From contig NZ_JAIWNC010000050.1 of the NCBI RefSeq assembly GCF_020216025.1, forward strand, positions 17,462 through 81,461: a stretch of 64,000 bases of DNA. The letters run 5' to 3'. Made by a program: the position numbers and the translations under genes. The notes under the pieces were generated by a model, which had not been told where the DNA came from, searched no databases, and saw nothing but the letters and a program-made list of their open reading frames with translations. Positions 34,967 through 43,842 of this stretch are shown piece after piece (the stretch's first letter is position 1; each line of letters starts with the position of its first letter). Origin of the DNA: Jidongwangia harbinensis. GTDB taxonomy: Bacteria; Actinomycetota; Actinomycetes; Mycobacteriales; Micromonosporaceae.

Positions 34967-36793
34967 CTACTCAATCGTGACGTCGATGGTGTGCCGGCCC
35001 GTCGCACCGTCCGGAGCGGGCGGCGCGGTCCGGTCGGTCTGCGTCGCACCGGTGGTGTCGGTGGCCCGTACCCGCAAGGTGTGCCGGCCCGGCGTGGCGG
35101 GCCACGACCAGGACCACTGCCGCCAGGTGTCGGTCGACACCGTGCCGGCGAGCGTGGCGGCCTGCCAGGGGCCGTCGTCCACCTGCACCTCCACCCGGGC
35201 GATCCCGCGGTGCTGCGCCCAGGCCACGCCGGCCACCGTCACCGCACCGGCCCGCCGGCCGGCACCGTCGCGCGGGGTGTCGATCCGGGACTGGGTCTTG
35301 ATCGGTGCCTGCGCGGACCAGCCCCGCGGCACCCAGTACGCGTCGAAGTCGGCGAACCGGGTCAGCTCGATCTCGGTGATCCACTTGCACGCCGATACGT
35401 AGCCGTACAGCCCCGGCACCACCATCCGCGCCGGGAACCCGTGCTCCACCGGCAGCGGCGCACCGTTCATGCCGACCGCGAGCAGCGCGTCCCGCCCGTC
35501 CCGCAGCTGCGCGGTGGGGCTGCCACAGGTCCAGCCGTCGATCGAGCGCTGCACCACCTGGTCCGCGTCCGGCAGCGGGTCGGCCTCGTCCAGCAACGCC
35601 TTGATCGGCGTGCCCAGCCAGAGCGCGTTGCCGATCAGGTCGCCGCCCACCTCGTTCGACACGCAGGCCAGCGTCACGTACCGCTCGACCATCGGCCGCC
35701 GCAACAGCTGATCCCAGGTGAGCGTGATCGGGTTGCGGACCAGGCCGTGGATGCGCAGCTCCCAGCCGGCCGGGTCGATCTGAGGTGGGTACAGCGAGGT
35801 GTCGATCCGGTAGAAATCCGCGTTGGACGTCACATAGGCCACCGCACCCGGCGCCTGCGCGTTCGCCGGCGTCACGGGCGCCTGCCGCACCGCCGGCGGC
35901 AACACCACCGCCGCACGCGCCGCGGCCACCGCCCGGCGCGAGGTGAGCAGCCGCCCGCCGACGCCGCCGACCGCGGCCACCCCAGCCGCGATCCCCAGGA
36001 CCTGGAGAAACCGCCGCCGGCTCGGCACGACAAGATCCCCACCACCGGGGTACGCCGATTCGGGGCCCCCGACCGCCGCCTGAGTCCCGCCTTCCCCCGG
36101 ACCGTCCGCCCTGGCACCCGCCCGCCGGCCTCCGGCAGCACCGACCCCCGACTCCGCCAATGCATCCGGCATCGCAGAAGTGCCCGACACTCCGGCAACT
36201 CCCGCCACTCCGGACACAGCCGGCACTCCGGCAACTCCCGCCACTCCGGACGCAGCCGGCACTCCGGACGCAGACGGCTCGACCGGCGCACTCGCGCCCG
36301 CCGATGAATCCGGCATCACGGAGGCGCCCGGCGCACCGGCCAGGGCCGACGGGACGGGCCGGGTGCGGGCGCCGGCCAGCGACAGCAGATAGCCCAGCAC
36401 CGGGACCGCGACCGCCGCGCCCACCACCGACGGCAACGCGGTCAGCGGTCCGGCGTCGTGCCGGGTCACCGCGGCGGCCACCCCGATCAGCCCGAACAGG
36501 GCGATGCCCGCGAGCGCCAGCCGCCACGACCGCCGGGCCACCAGGCCGAGCAGCCAGGCGTACCCGGCGAGCAGGATGGCCGTACCCGTGATCAGTGCGG
36601 TTTTGTCATGCACCCCGAACACCGCGATCCCGGCGTCCTTCACCGGCGCCGGCACCGAGTCGACGACCACCCCGCCGACCGCGAGCAGCGGTGCGGAGAG
36701 CGGGCCGGTCCAGACCGCGACGACTTCGGCGAGCCCCAGCGCGACCGCGGCGGCCGCGACACCGGACAGGCCGGCACGGACGGAAAGTTTCAC
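34967..36793 (-). CDS. Membrane-anchored sulfite-oxidase-type molybdopterin enzyme
   Basis: About 608 aa. Four or five TM helices (about 5-165; LVLGLAEV-like start, WLLGLVARRSW) are followed by a Pro/Ala/Val-rich linker (about 170-265) with 36-bp DNA repeats, then a second hydrophobic segment preceded by SRRRFLQVLG, a twin-arginine-like motif. The oxidoreductase molybdopterin domain (about 330-500) has VTLACVSNEVGGDLIGNALW with the Mo-ligating Cys. A dimerisation Ig-like domain ends the protein (WRQWSWSWPATPGRHTLRVR). GTG 36793 (VKLSVRAGLSG) is preferred; GTG 36808 is possible. Family members transfer oxygen atoms to or from substrates such as sulfite or methionine sulfoxide. The physiological substrate is unknown. 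Confidence 0.85.
   Translation of the reverse strand: MKLSVRAGLSGVAAAAVALGLAEVVAVWTGPLSAPLLAVGGVVVDSVPAPVKDAGIAVFGVHDKTALITGTAILLAGYAWLLGLVARRSWRLALAGIALFGLIGVAAAVTRHDAGPLTALPSVVGAAVAVPVLGYLLSLAGARTRPVPSALAGAPGASVMPDSSAGASAPVEPSASGVPAASGVAGVAGVPAVSGVAGVAGVSGTSAMPDALAESGVGAAGGRRAGARADGPGEGGTQAAVGGPESAYPGGGDLVVPSRRRFLQVLGIAAGVAAVGGVGGRLLTSRRAVAAARAAVVLPPAVRQAPVTPANAQAPGAVAYVTSNADFYRIDTSLYPPQIDPAGWELRIHGLVRNPITLTWDQLLRRPMVERYVTLACVSNEVGGDLIGNALWLGTPIKALLDEADPLPDADQVVQRSIDGWTCGSPTAQLRDGRDALLAVGMNGAPLPVEHGFPARMVVPGLYGYVSACKWITEIELTRFADFDAYWVPRGWSAQAPIKTQSRIDTPRDGAGRRAGAVTVAGVAWAQHRGIARVEVQVDDGPWQAATLAGTVSTDTWRQWSWSWPATPGRHTLRVRATDTTGATQTDRTAPPAPDGATGRHTIDVTIE
36189..36277 (-). repeat. 36-bp tandem repeats in the linker of the molybdopterin enzyme
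   Basis: ACTCCGGCAACTCCCGCCAC plus 16 nt repeats at 36189 and 36225, with a partial third copy from 36261. Period 36 keeps the frame and encodes VAGVAGV-type peptides on the minus strand. Confidence 0.8.
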
Positions 36794-36828
36794 CGTCCCA
36801 TCGTGCACCCGCGAGCGCGGAACCGACC

Positions 36829-37449
36829 TTACGGCGTGGTTACCGGTGGCCGGAGCGGTGGCAGCGCGGACACCAGCGCGTCGAGCAGGTCCACCCCGGT
36901 GCGCCGGGGACGCGGGCCGGGTAGGTCGGGCATCCCGTCGGCGGGCAGGTCCCAGATCACCCGTCCGGGGTCGAGCCGGTCCAGGGCGGCGTACCACTGC
37001 CGGAGGGGTTCGCGCAGTTGCACGTGGGTGGCGAAGTTGCGCCGCCGCCGGGTCGGGTCCTGGTCGCGCCGGCGCTGGAGGGTCTCCACGTCCGGCAGGC
37101 CGACCAGCACCGCGTCGGCCAGGCCCAGCTGTCCGGCCTCGAACGCGACCCGGGCGACGGCGAGTTCCCGGTCGAACAGGGCCCGCGGCGCCAGCCCGAG
37201 CGCCGCCATCCCCCACGCGTAGTGCAGCCGCACCGGATCGGTGTCACAGAACGCGACGCCGTCCCGGCACTCCTGCTCCTGCGCCTCGGCCCAGCGCCGG
37301 ATCCCGACCCGGACCCAGTGCCGGGCCAGCGCCTGCCCGTCGGCCGGTTCCGCGCCGGTCGGCACCTGCTCGGCCACGAACCGGCCCACCTGCCGCCGGC
37401 ACCACGACGTCTTCCCGGCGGCGCTCGGGCCCTCGACGACGACGATCAA
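36829..37449 (-). CDS. P-loop kinase-like protein of unknown substrate
   Basis: 206 aa beginning MIVVVEGPSAAGKTSWCRRQ: Walker A GPSAAGKT at about residues 7-14, as in small-molecule and nucleotide kinases. Downstream elements include DGVAFCDTDPVRLHYAW (a substrate-site-like DxD) and RRRDQDPTRRRRNF, an Arg-rich lid-like segment. No signal or TM segment. The gene sits 35 bp upstream of the molybdopterin enzyme on the same strand, but a functional link is not evident. Specificity cannot be assigned. Confidence 0.78.
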   Translation of the reverse strand: MIVVVEGPSAAGKTSWCRRQVGRFVAEQVPTGAEPADGQALARHWVRVGIRRWAEAQEQECRDGVAFCDTDPVRLHYAWGMAALGLAPRALFDRELAVARVAFEAGQLGLADAVLVGLPDVETLQRRRDQDPTRRRRNFATHVQLREPLRQWYAALDRLDPGRVIWDLPADGMPDLPGPRPRRTGVDLLDALVSALPPLRPPVTTP

Positions 37450-37555
37450 CCCACGTCCTCCGTCCGGAATGGATCAGCGGCGCCCACCCGTCGCGCCGCA
37501 GCACGAGCCTTGCATCCCGGCCACCGGGCCGGACATCCGGCCCCGGGCCGGCCGC

Positions 37556-38746
37556 TCAGCAGAGCGGGTCCTCCAGCAGGTGCTCGAACGCCAGTTCGGC
37601 GGCGCCGATCAGGGCGGCGTCGGATCCGAGTTCGGGGGTACGCAGGCGGATGTGCTCGCGGCAGGCGGGCAGCGCCACCGAGTTCAGCCGGCTGCGGATC
37701 TGCGCGGCGGCGACCAGGTAGATGTCGCGGAGCGTGCCGCCGAAGATGACGGTCTCCGGGTTGAAGATGTTGACCAGGTTGCCGACGCCGAAGCCGAGCC
37801 AGTCCCCCACCTGGCGGACCGCGTGCTGGGCGGTACGGTCGCCGCGCATCGCCGCCTCGACCACGTCCAGCACCGCCTCGCGCCCGGTGCGGTCCTCCCG
37901 CCCGGCCAGCCGGAGCAGCGCGTTCTCGCCCACCTCGGTCTCCCAGCAGCCGCGGGACCCGCAGCTGCACGGCCGGCCCTGCGGGTTGACCACCATGTGG
38001 CCGACCTCGCCGCCGTACCCGCCGTGGCCGCTGACCCGCCGCCCGCCGGTGACGATGCCGCCGCCGACGCCCACGTCGCCGTACAGGTAGATGACGTTGT
38101 CGCAGCCCACCGCGGCGCCCCGGCTGTGCTCCACCATGGCGGACACGTCCGCGACGTTGCCGACGGTGAGGCGGCCGACGTCCGTACCCATCTGCTGGCT
38201 GAGTTCGGCGGTGAGGGCCTCACCGACCGGCTCGTCGACCCAGCCGATGGTCGGCGCGAGGCGGACCACGCCGTCGTCCCGGCGTACCATCCCGGCGACC
38301 GCGAGGCCGCCGCCGATGCAGCGGGCCGCATCCGGCGCGTCCTTGCGCATGTCCCGGATGAACGTCGCCAGCGGCTGCACCGCGTCGACGACCTGCATGC
38401 CGCGCGGGCGGTCGGTCTCCCGGCGGTCCTGGATGTGCCCGCCCAGGCCGACCCGGGCCACCCGCAGGCGGTCCACCTCGATGCTGATGCCGTACGCGTA
38501 GACCATCGACGATTCGGGCCGGACGACCAGCGAGGGTCGCCCGGCCCGGCCGGTCTCGCCCGGCGCCTGTTCGTGGACCAGCCCGGCGGTGGTGAGTTCC
38601 GCGGTGAGGGCCCCGATGGTGCTGCGGTTCAGGCCGAGCCGGTTGGTGAGTTCCGCCCGGGAGGTGGCGCCGTGGACGTGCACGTACCGCAGCAGGGTCC
38701 CGAGGTTGTGCCGGCGTACCTCCTCCGGACTGGGGCCGGCCCGCAT
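37556..38746 (-). CDS. ROK-family transcriptional repressor, probably of the adjacent sugar transporter
   Basis: 396 aa. An N-terminal winged helix (about 10-70: EVRRHNLGTLLRYVHVHGAT, SRAELTNRLGLNRSTIGALT) is followed by a ROK sugar-kinase-like domain with DVGVGGGIVTGG and the zinc motif CSCGSRGCWE. XylR/NagC-type ROK proteins repress sugar genes and release DNA on binding the sugar. It follows the permease gene by 34 bp as the last gene of the xylose-type transporter operon, so control of that operon is likely. Confidence 0.9.
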   Translation of the reverse strand: MRAGPSPEEVRRHNLGTLLRYVHVHGATSRAELTNRLGLNRSTIGALTAELTTAGLVHEQAPGETGRAGRPSLVVRPESSMVYAYGISIEVDRLRVARVGLGGHIQDRRETDRPRGMQVVDAVQPLATFIRDMRKDAPDAARCIGGGLAVAGMVRRDDGVVRLAPTIGWVDEPVGEALTAELSQQMGTDVGRLTVGNVADVSAMVEHSRGAAVGCDNVIYLYGDVGVGGGIVTGGRRVSGHGGYGGEVGHMVVNPQGRPCSCGSRGCWETEVGENALLRLAGREDRTGREAVLDVVEAAMRGDRTAQHAVRQVGDWLGFGVGNLVNIFNPETVIFGGTLRDIYLVAAAQIRSRLNSVALPACREHIRLRTPELGSDAALIGAAELAFEHLLEDPLC

Positions 38747-38780
38747 CAGCGGGCCGTCCCCATACCCAGGGCCTCGTCCA

Positions 38781-40040
38781 TCATGTGCCGGTGGCGGCCG
38801 CTCTGCGCCGGGACAGCGCGTCCACGCTGGCGGCGATCAGCAGGATCAGACCGGTGAAGATGTACTTGACACCCGAGCTGTAGCCCATCAGCACCATGCC
38901 GTTGTCGATGACCGCGACCACGGCACCGCCGATCACCGCGTTGACCACCTTGCCCTTGCCGCCGAAGAGGCTGGTGCCACCGATCACGGCCGCGCCCACC
39001 GCGTAGAGCAGGACGTTGCTGCCGCCGGTGTTCGGGTCGACCGAGTTGGCCCGGCTGACCGCCAGGATGCCGCCGATGGCCGCCATGAACGAGCCGATCA
39101 CGAACACCGAGATGCGGATCCGGTCCACCGGGATACCGGCGCGCCGGGCCGCCTCGGCGTTGCCGCCGACCGCGTACACGTGCCGGCCGTAGGTCGTCCG
39201 GCTCAGCACGAACGTCCACAGGACCAGGAAGAACGCGATGATGGGTACGACGATCGGCACGCCCTTGACCGAGATGATCACCGGGTTGATGCTGCGCTCC
39301 TGGGTGAGCAGCGCGGTCGCCACCAGCAGCACCAGGGCCAGTCCGCCGATCCGCAGCGCGACGATGCCCACCGGGTCGGTGGTCAGGCCGCGGGCCGCCC
39401 GGCTGCGGATGCGGTTGAGCTGGAGCGCCGCGTACGCGACGACCGAGCCGATGGCCAGCACCCAGCTCCACAGCACGGACATGTTGCTGTTGGCGAGCTT
39501 GAGCACGAACGGGTCGCGGACCGACACGTTGATGCCGCCGCTGAGCAGCACCAGCAGGATGCCCTGGAAGGCGAGGAACGCGGCGAGCGTCACCACGAAC
39601 GACGGGATGCCCACCTTGGCGACCAGGAAGCCCAGCACGAAGCCGATGACCAGGCCGGTGATCAACGCGGCCGGGACGGCGGTGTACCAGTCCCAGCCGT
39701 GGTTGGTCAGCAGGATCGCCATGACCGCGCCGCACACGCCACTGGCGAAGCCGGCGGACAGGTCGATCTCGCCGAGCAGCAGCACGAAGACCAGGCCCAT
39801 GGCGATGAGGATGACCTGGGCGCCCTGGGAGAACAGGTTGGCGAAGTTGAGCGTGCTCAGGAACGTGTCCTGGCGGGCCGCGCCGAAGATCAGGCACAGC
39901 ACGACGAGGCCGAGGATGGCCGGCAGCGCGCCGAGGTCGCCGCCGCGGACCCGTCCCCAGTAGTCGTTGACGTGGCTGGCCACGGTCGGCTTCTGCACCT
40001 TGACCGCACCGGCCGAGGGAGTGGTGGCGGTTGTGCTCAT
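38781..40040 (-). CDS. xylH: Sugar ABC transporter permease, XylH type
   Basis: 419 aa. ATG 40040 (STTATTPSAGAVKV) overlaps the ATPase stop as ATGA. A cytoplasmic start is followed by about 12 hydrophobic segments of the BPD_transp_2 (ribose/xylose) family, including LLGEIDLSAGFASGVCGAV, and the conserved YGRHVYAVGGNAEAARRAGI loop that contacts the ATPase. About 420 residues, longer than ribose permeases, fits XylH. The substrate assignment follows the binding protein and is inferred. Confidence 0.9.
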   Translation of the reverse strand: MSTTATTPSAGAVKVQKPTVASHVNDYWGRVRGGDLGALPAILGLVVLCLIFGAARQDTFLSTLNFANLFSQGAQVILIAMGLVFVLLLGEIDLSAGFASGVCGAVMAILLTNHGWDWYTAVPAALITGLVIGFVLGFLVAKVGIPSFVVTLAAFLAFQGILLVLLSGGINVSVRDPFVLKLANSNMSVLWSWVLAIGSVVAYAALQLNRIRSRAARGLTTDPVGIVALRIGGLALVLLVATALLTQERSINPVIISVKGVPIVVPIIAFFLVLWTFVLSRTTYGRHVYAVGGNAEAARRAGIPVDRIRISVFVIGSFMAAIGGILAVSRANSVDPNTGGSNVLLYAVGAAVIGGTSLFGGKGKVVNAVIGGAVVAVIDNGMVLMGYSSGVKYIFTGLILLIAASVDALSRRRAAATGT

Positions 40041-40843
40041 CGTTCGTCTCCCGCGGGCGTGATGTCGACGAAGTCGTTCGGGGTCTCGGGCGGCAGGCCG
40101 AGGTTGCCGCTGCGCCCGGCGGTGATCAGCTCGACGACCTGGGAGTGGGTCACGTCGGCGGTCTTCACCTGGGCGGCCATCCGGCCCAGGTAGAGCGCGG
40201 CGATCCGGTCGGACACCGCGAACACGTCGTTCATGTTGTGCGAGATCAGCACGACGCCGAGCCCGTTGTCCGCCAGCCGGCGGACCAGTTCCAGCACCTG
40301 GGCGGTCTGGGCCACGCCCAGCGCTGCGGTGGGCTCGTCGAGGATGACCACGCGGCTGTTCCAGAGCACCGCCTTGGCGATGGCGACGGTCTGCCGCTGA
40401 CCACCGGAGAGGCTGGCCACCAGCTGGCGCAGCGACTTCACGGTGCGCACCGAGAGACCGGCCAGCGTGTCGCCGGCCATCTGCTCCATGGTCGGCTCGT
40501 CCAGCACGATGCCCTTGACCTTCTCGCGGCCCAGGAACATGTTCTGCACGATGTCCAGGTTGTCGCAGAGCGCGAGGTCTTGATACACCACCTCGATGCC
40601 CAGCGTGGAGGCGTCGCGCGGGGTGTGGATGGCCACCTGCTTGCCGTCGAACGTCACCGTGCCCGCATCGATGGTGTAGATGCCGCTGACGCATTTGACC
40701 AGCGTCGACTTGCCCGCGCCGTTGTCGCCGACGAGCGCGGTGACCTCGCCGGGGTAGACGCTGAGTCCGACATCGTGCAGGACCTGGACAGGGCCGAAGC
40801 TCTTGTCGATCCCGCGTAGCTCCAGAAGAGGTGAGGCGGCCAC
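40037..40843 (-). CDS. xylG: Sugar ABC transporter ATPase, single-domain
   Basis: 268 aa from GTG 40843, which has AAGGAG 8 nt upstream; in-frame starts further up (to 40918) lack one. Walker A GDNGAGKSTLV, signature LSGGQRQTVAIAK, Walker B VVILDEPTAALG. Only one nucleotide-binding domain is present, unlike the two-domain XylG/RbsA of enterics. A single-domain form is common in actinobacterial ROK-linked sugar importers. Overlaps the permease gene by 4 bp and lies 120 bp after the binding protein gene. Confidence 0.9.
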   Translation of the reverse strand: MAASPLLELRGIDKSFGPVQVLHDVGLSVYPGEVTALVGDNGAGKSTLVKCVSGIYTIDAGTVTFDGKQVAIHTPRDASTLGIEVVYQDLALCDNLDIVQNMFLGREKVKGIVLDEPTMEQMAGDTLAGLSVRTVKSLRQLVASLSGGQRQTVAIAKAVLWNSRVVILDEPTAALGVAQTAQVLELVRRLADNGLGVVLISHNMNDVFAVSDRIAALYLGRMAAQVKTADVTHSQVVELITAGRSGNLGLPPETPNDFVDITPAGDER

Positions 40844-40963
40844 GGATGGTTCTCCTTCGCTCGGTGACCGGGTTGGGGGGTAGGGCTCACGGTCGGCGCC
40901 GCCCATGCCCAGGGGCATGAGCGGCGCCGTCGTGGAGCCGTTCGGGGTGACCCCCGGTTCAGG

Positions 40964-42070
40964 TCAGCTGATGCCGTTGTCCGTGCACAGCTTGGCGAAG
41001 GTGCCGGTGCAGAGCGTCTCCTTGGTCACGAAGCCATCCGCGACGACGTCCTTGACCGTGGCCTTGGTGATCGACTTCGGGGTCAGCAGCACCGACGGGA
41101 CGTCGGCACCCGACTCCGGGTCCTTCGTGACGCCGGTGGCGGTGGTCGGCTTCTCGCCCTTGGCGATCGCGATGGCCAGCCCGGCCGCCGCGTCGGCCTC
41201 TTCCTTGATCGCCTTGTAGACGGTCATGCACTGGTCGCCCACGAGGATGTTCTGCAGACCCTGCACGGTCGCGTCCTGGCCGGTCACCGGGACCTTGCCG
41301 TTGAGCTTCTGCTTCTTCAGCACCGAGATGACCGCGTTGCCGAGGCCGTCGTTGGCGGCCAGCACACCCTTGATGTTGCGGTTCTGGGTGAGCATCTGCT
41401 CGAAGATCGTGCCGCCCTGGGCGTTGTCCCAGTCCGGAACGGACTGGTCCGGGCCCTTGACGTACTCCTTGGAGTCGTACTTCGGCTGCAGCACCGAGTC
41501 GTAGCCCTGCTTGAACAGCGTGGCGTTGTTGTCGGTCGGCGAGCCGTTCAGCTCGGCCACGACCGGCTTGCTCACCTTCATCGCGGTCAGGCACTCGACC
41601 AGGCCCTGGCCCTGCAGCTCGCCCACCTTGACGTTGTCGAACGACACGTAGTAGTTCGCGCCGCCGTTCAGCGTCAGACGGTCGTAGTCGATGGTGGCGA
41701 TACCCGCGGCCTTGGCCTTGTCCAGCACGGCCTTACCGGTGCCGGAGTCCAGGTTGGCGATCATCAGGACCTTGACGCCGCTGGAGATCATGCTGTCCGC
41801 GATCGTCTGGAACTGGCTCTTGTCGCCCTGCGCGTTCTGGATCTCGACCGGAACGCCCGCCGCGTCGAACGCCGCCTTCAGGAACTTGGGGTCGTCGACG
41901 CTCCAGCGCTGCGAGCTCTTGGTGTCGGGCAGGATCACGCCGACCTTGCCCGGGGCGGCGTTGCCGCCACCGGTGCTGCCGCTGCCGGAGCCGGCGTCGT
42001 CGCCGCAGGCGGCCATGCTGCCGGTGGCCAGGAGGCCTACGGCAGCAAGGGCGAACATTCCCTTACGCAT
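40964..42070 (-). CDS. xylF: Sugar-binding lipoprotein, XylF/ChvE-like
   Basis: 368 aa. Lipobox ATGSMAAC (about residues 15-22) and a Gly/Ser-rich tether are followed by a periplasmic-binding-protein type 1 fold. Characteristic blocks are VGVILPDTKSSQRW, IDYDRLTLNGGANYYVSFDN and AVISVLKKQKLNGKVPVTGQ, which correspond to the D-xylose/multiple-sugar binding proteins XylF and ChvE. ATG 42070 follows AAAGGAC. First gene of the importer operon; its promoter should lie in 42071-42442. Confidence 0.9.
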   Translation of the reverse strand: MRKGMFALAAVGLLATGSMAACGDDAGSGSGSTGGGNAAPGKVGVILPDTKSSQRWSVDDPKFLKAAFDAAGVPVEIQNAQGDKSQFQTIADSMISSGVKVLMIANLDSGTGKAVLDKAKAAGIATIDYDRLTLNGGANYYVSFDNVKVGELQGQGLVECLTAMKVSKPVVAELNGSPTDNNATLFKQGYDSVLQPKYDSKEYVKGPDQSVPDWDNAQGGTIFEQMLTQNRNIKGVLAANDGLGNAVISVLKKQKLNGKVPVTGQDATVQGLQNILVGDQCMTVYKAIKEEADAAAGLAIAIAKGEKPTTATGVTKDPESGADVPSVLLTPKSITKATVKDVVADGFVTKETLCTGTFAKLCTDNGIS

Positions 42071-42442
42071 TCTTGTGTCCTTTCGGGGTGTATCCGGGCC
42101 TTAGTCGAACTCCAGCGTGCGTTGCCGGGAGTATGCGCTCCGGGACGCAAGCGGATCAGAGACAGTTTGTTGTGTCCGGCAACGTATTCCCGTTGCGCCC
42201 TGTAGCACAAGAAGTCTTGCCAGGCGTTCTGGCCGCTCGGCATAACAATCCGGCAACACGGCGGTGACACGGAGACTCCCACCTCGTCAACCGCGTACCG
42301 CCACGATGACGGTGACCTGCGTCGTACCACAACGTGACGCTAAGTCACTCCGAGGTCCTAACTTGCCGAATCCCCGGAGAAAGCTCCTCCCGCCGAGTAA
42401 CGGTGCCGTAACGGTCCCGAAGGTCGTATCGCTTATCGAGCT
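42071..42442. other. Intergenic region upstream of the sugar importer operon
   Basis: 372 bp between the divergent-looking but in fact co-directional ybaK and binding-protein genes. It contains no credible gene. It holds an inverted repeat GTGAC-GCTAA-GTCAC (42334-42348), a direct repeat GTAACGGT (42397 and 42408), and a GC-rich imperfect hairpin near 42119-42152. Any of these could be an operator for the ROK repressor, but none matches an operator I can name. Confidence 0.5.
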
Positions 42443-42925
42443 CTATGTCCGAATTTGTGCCACTACGGCGTTGGTCAACCCGATCAGATCGGCGGGCGCC
42501 AGCGAAACTTGAAGCCCGCGGCGGCCCGCGGAGACGTACATCGAATCCAGCGCCGGCGCCGAGTCGTCCACCACGGTCGGCAGACGCCGCCGCTGACCGA
42601 GCGGGCTGATCCCGCCGCGCACGTACCCGCTGCTCCGCTCCGCCGCCGCCCGGTCCGCCAGCACGGCCCGCTTGCCGCCGGTCGCGTGCGCCAGCGCCTT
42701 CAGATCCAGATCCCCGGTGACCGGGACGACCGCCACGGTCAGCGCGCCGTCCACCTCGGCGATCAACGTCTTGAACAACCGCTCCGGCGGTACGCCCAGG
42801 GCCTCGGCGACCAGGGCACCATAGTTCGGGGCGTCCGGCGAGACGTCGTACGGATGGAGGTCGTGGTCGATCTTCCGCGCGACCAGCAGGACGGTCGCCG
42901 GGGTGCCGGCCGCCTTCTTCGCCAT
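42443..42925 (-). CDS. ybaK: Cys-tRNA(Pro)/Cys-tRNA deacylase, YbaK/EbsC family
   Basis: 160 aa, full length for YbaK: MAKKAAGTPATVLLVARKID, YDVSPDAPNYGALVAEALGV, VFKTLIAEVDG-type core (LFKTLIAEVD), then GGISPLGQRRRLPTVVDDSA. Hydrolyses mischarged Cys-tRNA(Pro) made by prolyl-tRNA synthetase. ATG 42925; the upstream extension to 43036 is simple-sequence DNA. No obvious operon partner. Confidence 0.92.
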   Translation of the reverse strand: MAKKAAGTPATVLLVARKIDHDLHPYDVSPDAPNYGALVAEALGVPPERLFKTLIAEVDGALTVAVVPVTGDLDLKALAHATGGKRAVLADRAAAERSSGYVRGGISPLGQRRRLPTVVDDSAPALDSMYVSAGRRGLQVSLAPADLIGLTNAVVAQIRT

Positions 42926-43842
42926 GCGGCGCACGCTACGCCCCGCCGCCACTCCATCACCCCGCCGCCCACGCCTACAGACATCCCGCGCCGCCACGCC
43001 TGCGCCCCGCCACGCCACGCCACGCCACGCCTGCACCCTGCCCCGCCCCGGCTACAAGCACGCCGCCCCGCCACGCCCGCACCCTGCCCCGCCCCGCCTG
43101 CACCCCGCCCCACGCCGCAGGCACGCCGCCCCGCCACGCCTGCAGGCACGCCGCCCCGCCGCCCCGCCACGCCTGCAGGCACGCTGCCCCGCCATGCCTG
43201 TGGGTCGCAGCATGTCGACCACGGCTGCGCAACGTCGCCTCTCCCACCGGCCGCATCAGCCCATTTACCCCGTTACAGGACATCATCTGCCCCTCTCCGA
43301 CCATGGCGTGTGGCGTAGTGGTGCGCTGCGCGCCGCAACTCGACACGCTTCTATCGCCCGAGCACGGCGTGCGGAGCTGCGGCGCGCTGAGCACCCGAGA
43401 ACCACACATGCAGCACCCCAAGCCCGCCTTGCAAGCGGCGGCGTGCCAAACACCCACGAACCGCACACGCAGCACCCCGCGCCCGCCGCACAAAAGTGGA
43501 GGACTCCGGAAGCCCACACCCGCCTAACACCTTCGGAACCACACGCGACCCGCCACGCCTGCGACACGCCGCCGCGCGCCGGACATCGACGCTCTACCCG
43601 TGCGGACGTTCCGGGCAAATCGACCCCCGCGACCGCCGCACCCCCTAACTGCCGTCCCAAGGCCACATTTCCGAGCACCCGGCGCGCCTCGGTGGAACAC
43701 CAGTGCGGTTATCAGGCGCTCATAACCACGTCGGCGTACCACTGGAGCGCTCCACTGGCACACCAACACCGTCCACACGACCTCGCCGTCCGGGCCGGGT
43801 GAGCAAGCACGACGCGGTGCCCCGATCGGCGCGACACCCCGG
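42926..43842. other. Gene-free, repeat-rich stretch of about 0.9 kb
   Basis: No open frame here looks like protein: all are low-complexity His/Arg/Pro/Ala strings. 42955-43205 is built of CCACGCC and CCCCGCC motifs. It contains three near copies of GCAGGCACGCYGCCCCGCC (43117, 43142, 43175) and CTGCAGG palindromes. 43395-43520 holds two diverged 59-bp units (GAACC[A/G]CACA[T/C]GCAGCACCCC at 43399 and 43458). 43690-43800 is less repetitive, with CACTGGAGCGCTCCACTGG (43739-43757), a near-perfect palindrome. It differs in texture from the rest of the window, where coding density is about 95 percent. Confidence 0.7.

Noticed and set aside
42071..42442. ROK operator for the sugar importer
   Set aside because: Inverted and direct repeats are present, but none matches a motif I can name, and none is clearly placed against a promoter.
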